Below are positions 31,381-41,226 of a stretch of 64,000 nt of DNA, piece by piece (position 1 is the first letter of the stretch; every line of letters starts with the position of its first letter). A program made the position numbers and the translations under genes. Below the pieces are notes generated by a model. It saw only the letters and a program-made list of their open reading frames with translations. It searched no databases and was not told where the DNA came from. The stretch is taken from assembly GCA_030248135.1 (NCBI GenBank), contig JASANC010001108.1:37224-101223 (forward strand), written 5' to 3'. The DNA is from Theristus sp. LFF4_11 (Eukaryota > Nematoda > Chromadorea > Monhysterida > Xyalidae).

Positions 31381-34368
31381 CAAACAATGTAAAGAAAAGC
31401 TTTTGGAAAAGCTTGTCTCGTTTAGCACAACTAAAACTTTGTGTCAGCCCAGTGTTTTTTACAATGCATGTTCTTGAACGTTAAAAGATTGATTTTCGTC
31501 CCTAATATTTTCGTAAAAGTTTGTTTTTGTGCCCGTCCACATTTTCCTTTTCAAAGAACGGTTTTTACGTTAAGCAAGCAATCTGTCTTCGGCGAGGCTG
31601 TGAGCTCACGTGCGAAATTGAAACAAAAACAACTTTTTAAAGTCGTGTTCAGGAACCGCACGGTTTTTTTTCTTTTTAACGATTTCAAATGTGTATTCTC
31701 AATTAGATATCTAAAAATGCGGGAGACGCATATATGATAAAAGGAGGAATATCCGACCTGCAAGCCATAGGGAAACTTTCGAAAAGTATGCCAAATGAAA
31801 TACCATCAGGTTCTGTTAATCCAGAGTCACATATCGATATTCCATAGCAAGGCCAATAAAACATCCCGAAACTCTCAAAATACCTTAAACAATAACAGGT
31901 CACCAAAAAAACTTCGAAGCAAAAACTACGCTTCGACTGTAGCATGACAACCACGACAGGTAGACGCAATTGCTTACCACAATTTTTTTTGAAATTTGAG
32001 ATCCACATCAAACAAAGCAAACTCCACCTAACAGTTGCTCAGAGTGCATTATAATTATCATTCGTTTTAAATGCACTGCTATTTTTCAAGCCGAGCAAGC
32101 TGAACATGTAAAAATAAACGAAATATCCGCCAGTCACGTTTCAAACAAAAAACCCGTTCATGAAATTTGAACTACCCCATACGTACGAAAGTGTTTTTGT
32201 GCAATCTTGGACGCTGAATAGGGCTGCTGTCAGCTGTGTCAATATAGTGCATTTTATGACGAGAAAGTCAGTGTTTTACGTTATCGTTTTTCATTTCTTT
32301 TTATAAACTCGCGTGTACTGCTGAACTCAGCTCATTTGATCTGGTGCACTGAAATTTTTTTGTTATATCACTAATTAAGAATTTGAATGCATAACTACAT
32401 TTCCATGTGGCGGTTAAAAGTGGTATGTTTTCACGTTTTCTGCAAAACCAAACAACACACACATAAATCGTCGGCCGTTTCGTAAAATTATTATGTCCGT
32501 CAAAGTTTCTGACAGAGCGATTGAGAAGACAGCAATCGAGAGAGAAAAATAGTATGCATTTCAGATAGTTCAAATACATGAATGTCAGCTGTGAGACCAC
32601 AGAATACAGTATTCAGGCTTAGTCTTGAGCCAAAAGGTGTGCAGGTTCTTGAAGTTTTTGGCAAGCGAGTTCTGAACATGTCTATAAATCAACCAGCTGT
32701 TTCACACAAGTCAGAAACGCATGCATGTATGTATTGCTATGCAGTAAGATCTTTTCAAGACCGAATAGGGTGGATACCGTAGTCCATGAACGCACAGTTC
32801 TTGCGCTTTGACTGTATATCTTTGCAAGCGGAAATGTTTCGCCGTTCGTTCGCTGTAGCCCATTGTTCTTTGTACCGAAGCGTCTTCGTGAGTCTCCCCA
32901 GCCGTCCTGGCTTTCGAGAGTATTATGCTGGAAAATTTGCGACCGTTTGTTTGCAGGCTTCCGGTGTTAGAGGGACAACATTGAAAAGCAGCCGCCTCGC
33001 TTTTTCAACTGTTCAAAACAGAGAGAGTGAAAAAAGCTTGTCACACGCTGCTTTCAATTGTCATATTACTTGTTGAAATTATGAAATTGGATTTTGTTGT
33101 GTTTATATACACTGTATGTTCATATGACCACGTCATGTCCATGTACATGCATTTTCCATGTGGGTTCAATAGAATCACACGAAAACATCTACATTGTATA
33201 TTACTTATGATTTCCAATATGTATTTTCATTTTTTTGACTCGAAAAAAAACACCAGGCTTTTTTGCTAAGAAAGTTGTGTATTTGCGGAACTTCTAAACT
33301 TCAAGCAAAGCGAAACTTCACAATAAGGACAGCATATACCGCGAATATAGGCATGCCATCCCAACTGGCCTTCGCCTTGCATTATCGTCATGTGCATGGT
33401 CATGATCACGGCATGTCTCGCCACACAGTAGCATGGCCCCCGTGCAATAATGGTGCATTCGCGTTTGCAAAAGTGATAAGGCTTTGTAAGCTCTCTCACA
33501 CAGCACTCGGTTATGTCAATATTTTTTATGTGATCCTATTATCTTCGGGCTTGGATACTTCCTAAATATGTATTTTTGCTTGGGCTTCTTTTTAAAGTTT
33601 AGTCGAAGCTGGGATGTGTGTCATATGCTAGTGCACTGCAAATATAATCACAAATATATGTGTGCCCATTTTAGCCATGTGAGCATGCAAATGTATGTGA
33701 GATAAAACGAGCGCGCTTTTTGTGCCAATAATGTTTATTGGTTTTCGCCTCAAATCTTTGTCAAATTTCAGCGATGGATTTTTAAAAATACCGCATAATT
33801 TCGAACGGTCTCGTGTTTTTACCGCTTTTATGCTATTATTGTGAAGGGAAATTACATGTGCACCGAAAATACATACACTGCGACCATGACCACAGACAGA
33901 GAAACCAGAAATCAGATATTATCGTTACAGGAAGACCGCGTGCACAAAAGTTTCACGCGTTGGGGAAAAGCCGGACACCAAACCAGACGCATGACGTCAT
34001 TCGACGTCTTTCGTCAGCTACCGTAACCCAATTTGAATCGGGATTGAAAGTTTTGGGGGAAAGAAGAGAACCGGGACCAAAATGAAAGATAATATTAGCT
34101 TTTAAAAAAGTTACTCATGCGTGTTAGCCGCAATAGAGAGGGTTATTATTTTTAGTACCGTCTTCAAGCCATAATATTGTCCACTTGGTTTCTGCTTTTC
34201 TTGCGTTTGTGTTGTTTCTTCTTTATTTTTTTATCGCTCTAGTCACAGCCTGCGGTGCTATGTTTGCGGGTATATTTTGAAATAGGGATTGTTAGTAAAT
34301 AGTGAAATCAGTTCTTTCTTTTCGTCAGCATATGTTATAAAGTGCAGATTTTCGATTTTTTTGTGCAA
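31381..34368. other. Intergenic region, no gene recognised
   Basis: About 3 kb with only short unrelated open frames. 31705-31752 carries a CTAAAAATGCGGGAGACGCA segment followed by AAAGGAGGAATAT, matching the ends of the TIR element at 60140-61228, so it is a remnant of that family. The last few hundred bases should include the promoter of the receptor gene. No defined motif was found. Confidence 0.45.
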
Positions 34369-37300
34369 ATGGCAAACTTTTGGACGATTTTCATTTCGAC
34401 GATTTGCATTTTTTATAAAACAACAAATGCCGAAGAAGATCAGCGGCCGATTTTGGACAAAATATTCACGGACCTGCTCGAGCTGCCGCCGACGGAAAAC
34501 GGTAACAGAAAAATGTGAAAAAAATCATGAAAACAAAGTACAAATGATAGAAATAAACGATTATAACAAAACAAATTGTTGCAAAAAATGTTTTGTTTCA
34601 GGCGCCCCGTTGCTGGTTTATATTGGCCTCGTGATCAACAGCGTTGGAAAACTCGATCTCAGTAAGAATGTGCGTCCAGTCTATGTTTAGAGTTTCATCT
34701 TTTTTTGTTTTTTTATTTTGGATTTTTAGCTCTCACGATAAATTTCAGCGCTCAACATTTGTTTTGTCAAAGCAGAACTGCTATTTATTTGCATTTTCTC
34801 TATTTTAAACCAGAATTTCCACATTTCGGCCAGCATTCACATGAACTGGTTCGATCGTCGGCTAACGAATTCAGTTGACGAGCCGGTACGCCGGTTGAGT
34901 GCTAGTGAAGGTAGGACGTGAAGTGTGTCTGCAGAAGCCTGTCAGTGTTTTTTCGCAGAGTAGAGCATGTGACACTTTGAATTGCAGAAAGAAGATCGCG
35001 TCTATCGGGTTTGCGAGAAACCAATCACCATATTCGTTCTTGCAACACCGATGCCGTTCTTTCTTCTCTCGCAGGCTCTCTGTATTCTGCGAAAAAAACT
35101 GACAGGCTTAAACAAAAAAAACCTTATGGCCAGCCACATGTTCTGCCAGTTTTACTGTTGTGGGTGTGTTTTTTCGCATCACAGGAATGACCGCGCGAAT
35201 TTGGATGCCAGACGCTTACGTGGTGAACGAGGCTGGAAAACGAACGTTACTGAAGGAGACGCCGCTTGCCTCGGCACGAGTTTACCTCGATGGCACTGTG
35301 GAGCTGACGGCTAGGTAAAGTCTACAGAGGACAATACCAAATCGAACAGAAATCATGCATTTCTGCAGCGTTTATGTCAAGTTTTGCAGCATTTTCACAG
35401 TCTCATGAGTCATGACGCGCGTCTTAACCAGGCCACCGTGGTACTACCACCACCACGGTGTAAATGGGCTTGATTTGGTTCCCGTGAAAACTGAAAAATG
35501 GGTAAAAACACGGACAACAGGACTGCACTTTATCAAATGTGCTTATTTTGGCGAACCTCTAGTTGTGCTTGCTCATTTCAAAATGAAGCACACCAATGCT
35601 CCGCTTCAAGAAATGCTAAAACGCAACTGATTTTCTCCAGTCGACACATGACTCTAACGTGCGATGATGTTGACCTCCGTTGGTATCCGTTCATTTTGCC
35701 GCGATGTCCGGTGAACATAGAAAGTTGTGAGTTTATTTTAAAATAATCATGACCTATTGTAAAGCCTTTTGTTTTCCGCTTTTCCTGCTCATCAACAGAT
35801 CGACGGAACATTTCTCAAAAACGACATTCATGGAGCATGAAGCGCTCAAAACAACTGCAAACAATCGCACTCATATCGCTAAACGCTTTCGATTTCCATT
35901 TTTCTCGATCGTCAATAATTTCGACATGAAACTTACTTTCAGTGGACCTCGAATCCGAACGCGAATTGATGTTCGTCTGGTCGCCAAACGAGCCGATTCG
36001 CTTCAGCAACGACGGTGATCAGTCGCAATTCCAGGTGGCCCAGTTTCAGTCGACCGAATGCGCTGGACGCCCATTGGAGTTCATGAAACGATCCTCGTTT
36101 GAGGCACCGAAAGGTTTGGAGAATTATAAAGTCGTATTTGAACTGAATACATTTACATTGTCTCCGTTGAAGCAAGTCAACAATCTGGTGAACAAATTGT
36201 TTCACGCAAAAAACGGTCTTCGGTTAGCACATTATTGTCAACCAAAGAGCATTCTGTGCGTGTTCCATAATTTTTAGTTTCGTCAACGCTATCAAAGTGT
36301 TGACATATTCAGAGAAATCGGCATCTGTGCGTTTCATCAGTCTTCACCATCACCATTTCACAATTTCAGCCGCAGCGTGCGTGAAAGCGCTGTTGTTTTT
36401 CGAGCGCCGCTTCACGTACGAAGTGGTGCACACATACCTGCCGTCTGCGCTGATGGTCCTGGTGTCGTGGTCGTCATTCCTGATCGACTACAGGGTGGTG
36501 CCGGCACGGGTGTCCATTGCGATCACCACCGTTCTTGTTGTCGTCACGCAGGTAGAACACGCAAGGAACTTTTGTGAAAACGGCATTTCCCAATTGTTAC
36601 TCAGCCTTTCAGTGAACGGAAAAAAGATACAATCAACCATGTATGACCTATTTTTTAAACGTGTCCCATTGAAATGACGTCATGTGCCGCAAAACATGCA
36701 CTTGTCGTTCACAGTAAACCAGACTTTCCGTTGAGCCAATTTCTTCCCGTAAACCAAATGGTGAATGTCGAATCAGTCACTCCAAACTGAAATTTTAGTG
36801 CATGTACTTTGACAAACGGGCGTTTTTAAAGCAAATGAAGTCATTGTAGTGCGGACATGTTTGAATAAATCCACAATAGTTCATCAGTGTTCCTGCGAGC
36901 CCCAGCTCTCTGTGCCCGTTTGCTCAGGCGGCCGCACTGCGCCTGTCGCTGCCAACGGTCAGCTACCCGACCGCCGTCGACATATGGCAGATCATCTGTC
37001 TGCTGTTCGTGTTCGCCGCGTTGATCGAGTTCTCCGTCGTGCACAAACTGCATCGGTTGCACGAGGTGTTGAGCGCCACAACGGACGATCAACACGATGA
37101 TCATCAGCATCGTCACCAAGATGCTGAGCTGACCAGTCATCACGGCGCCACTGACACCAGTCGCGGCTCGCGCAACAGCAGAAGCGCCAATTACACGCGT
37201 TACACGGTCAGCTCGTACAACAACAACACTGGTCGGTCGGAGTTTGTGCCGATTGCGCGCCAGCAACCGAGAGCGGTAAGATCTGAGAAAAACCGAATTA

Positions 37301-38221
37301 ACATCAGCTTTTTTCGATCCGAGTAACAGCGAATTGGTTAAAGAAGACTGAATGGCAAAACCGGATGGGTTAGGAATGGGTGCATAAAGTTCGCGGTTTG
37401 CGGGTTTGCCAGGTGGTCGCATACCGCAGTTGCTCCCTGGCTCTTCAGTGCGTCGGACACCAAAACGTTTTACCACAGATCTTGTAGTCTGTGTGCCCTT
37501 TCTGTTTATGGGAGACATTGTTACATTTCATTGTTCTGCACCTACAATGTAGGAGGCGCCCCCTGCACGGCCAGAGCACATCACCACCGAGCCATCCACC
37601 CATATCAATCACCCTCAACCATTGAACACGATGATCGTCGACCTCGCGTCCACCAGTTTCAGCACCGCTGACGAGACCGAACGCAACGCACCCGATCACC
37701 ATCAACAACGCCACATCAGCCCGATCAACAGCAACACCGAGAAAGCGCTCGTTCCACTCAGTCAATCGCGCGATCCACAATTCACCGTCCGCGCGCGCCC
37801 CCTGGCGCAACTCGCCATGCACAACGCCAACATAACGCCCACTAACGCCAGTGTAACGCCGACGAACGCGCATCTGACGTCGGAAACTGACGTGCGTTAC
37901 CTGCAGCAACGCTACCAGACGAGTCCGGCGTTTCGCGAGGTCACCTTGATCAACGAATCACCGATCAACATCAACAACAATAACAACTTGAACAGCGTCA
38001 ATATTGGCGGCAATTCAAAAAGTGCCCATCCGCACGGACATTTCACCACCGGGGATCGCAGTGAGTCAGTAGCGTCCAGCCGCTACTCCGGATTCGACTG
38101 TCTGCGACGGCGCTTTTGGGCGGCACACGATCTGGACCGTGCGGCAATGTTTGTGTTTCCGTGTTGTTTCCTGGCGTTTGCGTGCGTTTATTTCTTTGTG
38201 GTGTTCTGGCATGTTCGGTGA
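34369..38221 (+). CDS. Cys-loop ligand-gated anion channel subunit (GABA/glycine/GluCl-like)
   Basis: Nine phased exons: 34369-34501, 34602-34669, 34814-34910, 35185-35314, 35641-35726, 35943-36113, 36376-36551, 36928-37275, 37553-38221; 625 residues. A hydrophobic start (FWTIFISTICIFY) acts as signal peptide. The ligand-binding domain follows, with VINSVGKLDL, RIWMPDAYVVNE and YLDGTVELTA. M1 is TYLPSALMVLVSWSSFLIDY. M2 is preceded by VPARVSIAITTVLVVVTQ; the PAR motif is typical of chloride-selective members. M3 is IWQIICLLFVFAALIEFSVV. A ~270-residue cytoplasmic loop follows, and M4 (FVFPCCFLAFACVYFFVVFW) ends five residues before the stop. Odd points: the Cys-loop reads CDDVDLRWYPFILPRC, 14 residues between cysteines instead of 13 and no Asp after the YPF position. 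Agonist cannot be assigned. Confidence 0.92.
34980..35125 (-). repeat. MITE family B, copy 4 (receptor intron 3)
   Basis: Read on the minus strand it begins TTTAAGCCTGTCAGTTTTTT, then GAATACAGAGAGC, GGCATCGGTGTTGCAAGAA and ends CTGCAATTCAAAG. This is the same word order as 29418-29580. It lies between receptor exons 34814-34910 and 35185-35314. Confidence 0.65.
36639..36881 (+). mobile_element. Family F element, copy 2 (receptor intron 7)
   Basis: It begins GTATGACCTATTTTTTAAAC and ends near TTTGAATAAATCCACAATAG. It aligns along its whole length with 12134-12379 (inverted) and 55101-55330. It lies wholly inside the intron 36552-36927, about 90 bp from the donor, so here it does not provide the splice site. 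Confidence 0.8.
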
Positions 38222-38966
38222 CTTTTTGCCGTTTTTTTATTAGAATGTTGTTTAATCTAGAACGCTTTTTGTTTTCATTATCAGCACACGGTGTGTTTCG
38301 TGTTATTTTTCACAAAATGTTCATTTCATTGCACCCTGTATCTGTTTCTGATAAAAAAGTGTCACTGATAAAATGATAACGTTTTTTGAGTTGATTATTT
38401 GGTGTGAAATTGTTACGAAATCAACAGATCATATGTATGTCTTTCTCGATTGTGGGCGGTGGCAATGTTTTGTGCCCCTCAAAAAGGAATGAATTTATCT
38501 CACAAATTTTGATATTAACGAGGCAAATAATGGCGGTTATGTTTTCCACAAAGTCCACAAAGTGTTCCACACTTAAAAAGATTAACGAGGCAGATAATGG
38601 CGATTAGGTTTTCCACAAAGTCCACAAAGTGTTCCACACTTAAAAAGACAAAAAAATTGCTGTAAATATTTTGAAACACTTGTTGACATGGAAATTAGAT
38701 GTACAAACAAATGTACGTACACCATCATGATACATATGAAAACAAGAACGCTTGTATGTTAACAACTGGTGTTATGAAATGAGTTACGTAACGTGACGTC
38801 AAGCCGGATAACGTCTGATAACAAAGATGCCTTTATTTTTAGAAAAAACAAAAAAAACATTCCCACGCAAATAGCTGTCAACAGCTATAAATTTGAGGTC
38901 AAAATCATATTTTTGTCAAACTCAACTATTTTACCCCTGTAAGTTTTCTTGAACAAGTAACCGAAA
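38222..38966. other. Intergenic spacer between receptor and C-type lectin genes
   Basis: Holds the receptor 3' UTR and the lectin promoter. 38514-38647 is a ~67-bp tandem duplication, each unit containing ATTAACGAGGCA, TAATGGCG and GTTTTCCACAAAGTCCACAA. No gene is seen. Confidence 0.6.
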
Positions 38967-40370
38967 ATGTATCGATTGTTTTTGTTATCGACTGTTGTGT
39001 CAGTTGTCACCGTTGCTGCCTCTTGCCCAAGCAACGAATGGGAGGCGTTTGGCGGGAACTGCTACAAATTTGTCAACGTTCCGTTGCCGTTCTTCCAAGC
39101 GGAACAGGTTTTTTTTGTTCGAGCTGTTCTTTTTCGCAAATTTTGCGTTTGAGGACGAGGAAAATTCTCGGTTTCCGCCAAGAAATTGCGTGCGACGCGG
39201 CACGTGTGATACATAAGAGAACGGAAGTGTGTGTTCGAATGAACAAAAAATAAAAAAAAGTTTTTTTCATTTGAAAAACATTAAAAAAATCAAAACTGCA
39301 CAGATCTGCCAACTGGCGGGCGGACACCTTGCGTCCGTCGAATCGGAACCCGAAAACTCGTTTCTTGCTAATCTTACTGCGTCACATTTCACGGACTCAG
39401 GTTCGTCACCATATCGCTAGAATGCATGTTTGCATGATCACAAAAGATTCTGCAGTTGCTTGCTTTTTTGAGTTAGCGGAGGTACAAACACGGATACGCG
39501 TCATTAAATACTGTTTCATGAATGCCGCTTAAGCCTGAAATTTGCTGTCGCACATCCACAGCAACATGATTTTTTCAAGTTTCATTGCAGCTGATGAGAA
39601 ATCATCCGGCGAAGAAGAAAACGACATCGTGAAACATCACCATGACGGGTCGAACTGGGGCTGGAGACGGTCTGCGTGGCTGGGCGCCGTGAACTTGAAC
39701 TTCAGCGAATCGCTCGCTTGGCTGGACGGTGCCGCGTGGAGCTACGCCAATTTTGACGCCAACTGGAATCCGTGCGACGTGCCGCGGAATGACAGCGGTA
39801 TAAGTACGACTGACTTTGTTTCGTCAGCATGATTTCACGAAATCAAAATGCTCCGCTTATCAAAAAACGCGTAAACTTTACTATTGTCAGCCTCGTAGCC
39901 TTGTGGTGGTGCGTTAGACTACGGTCTGTGCGCTCGGGTGATCGAGCCCCGCCGAGGGGTGTATAGGCAGGCACTTAACGACAGAAAGCTCGATGGGCGC
40001 CCCTACTCAATGGCGTTCTGTACGCTTCTCTGGGTTAGCCGTGGCTAAAAACATCGCCTATTCCAACGACAACAACAACAACAACTGTTGTCATGTGATC
40101 AACTTTGTAACAGGCTGGCATCACCACGACGACGACGCCAGCAGCGAGTCGCACGAACACGACGACGCTCAAGAGGACCACCCCGGCTGGAACGGGCACA
40201 CCAATCGTCATCATCATCCACACCCGCACCCCCACCCGCCGCCTCCCCCTCCGCAGGGTCGTTGTCGCTTCCCCCGTTGTCTGAGCGTTTCACCGTGGAA
40301 TCAACGTTGGTACACGGACGCATGTCGCCGGTATCGCCCGTTCCTCTGTAAACACGGAGCCGCCGCTTGA
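38967..40370 (+). CDS. Secreted C-type lectin-like protein with His/Asp-rich insertion
   Basis: Four phased exons (38967-39107, 39304-39400, 39591-39797, 40114-40370) give 233 residues. A signal peptide (YRLFLLSTVVSVVTVAASCP) leads straight into one CTLD: NEWEAFGGNCYKF, ICQLAGGHLASVESEPENSF, then WLGAVNLN and WNPCDV, and at the end CLSV, WYTDACRRYRPFLCK. Four to six cysteines are in usual places. Unusual: between the WNPCDVPRNDSG region and the last cysteines there is a ~55-residue insertion very rich in His, Asp and Pro (for example GWHHHDDDASSESHEHDDAQ and a HPHPHPHPPPPPP run), occupying the long-loop region where calcium and sugar normally bind. The EPN/QPD sugar motif is absent, so sugar binding is doubtful. 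Extracellular; ligand unknown. Confidence 0.88.
39500..39533. repeat. Half copy of MITE family E
   Basis: CGTCATTAAATACTGTTTCA followed by TGAATGCCGCTT matches one arm of the family. It lies in intron 2 of the C-type lectin gene. Confidence 0.55.
39893..40065 (+). mobile_element. tRNA-derived SINE, copy 1 (lectin intron 3)
   Basis: The head looks like a tRNA: A box TAGCCTTGTGGTGG near 39898 and B box GGGTGATCGAGCCCC near 39936. It is followed by a non-tRNA body (CTCGATGGGCGCCCC, TACTCAATGG) that recurs inverted at 46930-47060. It lies in the intron 39798-40113. The acceptor arm does not pair as in a working tRNA and the body follows directly, so it is a retroposon. Confidence 0.7.
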
Positions 40371-41226
40371 CTGTGACACTGGCGTTTTTCTTTCATTATT
40401 GGGGTTGACTTGTTTTCTGACAGTTTGTACTTTCTAGCGTAAAGTTTTTTTCCCGTCAGAGGACGGCGCTGAAAAAGAAAGGACGAATTTTTGGTGTGCA
40501 TTGTGATTTTGATTCTGGTTTGATTCTGATTTCTCATTCTGATCGCACTATCTTTTGATATTGGTATTCGTTTTTCTCCTAACAGCAGATATGAAACAAC
40601 AGTTTTTTTCGTGACGCACCAATTCCGATCAATTGTTGTTTTTGAAATTGTCAGAAATAAAAGGAGAGAAAATTATTGAGGTACACTTTTGATTCAAAGA
40701 AGCCCCTTTTCCGTTTGGCCTACGCACTTCAGTTGACGCTTAGCAGTGTAAAAGTTAATCGATAGAACAGAAGCGAAAAACCCTGCGCAGAAATACTTGG
40801 CAGTTCAAAAGACGTCTCGGTTGTGTGTTAGCCAATGGCCAATAGCTACATTCACATTCAATATTAGCTGCCCAAGGGCTGTGCAAAGCTTGCTTGCTTG
40901 TGTGCTCATCAGCCGCAAAATCACTAAACAGAAGTGCATAAAGAAAGCAATATTACACTGCCTCTGGCCTGGATGCAAAAAAAGTTTTTTTGGCGCTACA
41001 CAATGCAACACACAAACAGCGCTGCGGATTTTTAAAGTGTTGAGAACAAAAAAAAACAGAATTACTTCGTCGAATCCTTTGACCAGTGGTTGGCCGTTCA
41101 TACACTGTTTTTTTTTCAGTTCTAGGTATCTATATTGCACCACTAAAACTCACATAGGCTCCAAATGAACAGTCTTTAGTGTTTTTCCGCGTGTCACTAT
41201 CAAAGAATACCACGAAACATAAAAAA
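40371..41226. other. Intergenic spacer between lectin and first SMYD gene
   Basis: The lectin 3' UTR lies at the left, with an AATAAA at 40656-40661, about 285 bp after the stop. The right half should hold the SMYD promoter. Open frames on both strands near 40800-41160 have no recognisable domain. Confidence 0.5.
40656..40661 (+). terminator. Probable polyadenylation signal of the C-type lectin gene
   Basis: Canonical AATAAA on the plus strand, 286 bases beyond the stop codon. It is the first such hexamer after the gene. Confidence 0.45.

Noticed and set aside
39897..39962. tRNA gene
   Set aside because: A and B boxes are present, but the arms pair poorly and a repeated non-tRNA body follows at once; the same body recurs at 46930-47060, so it is a SINE.
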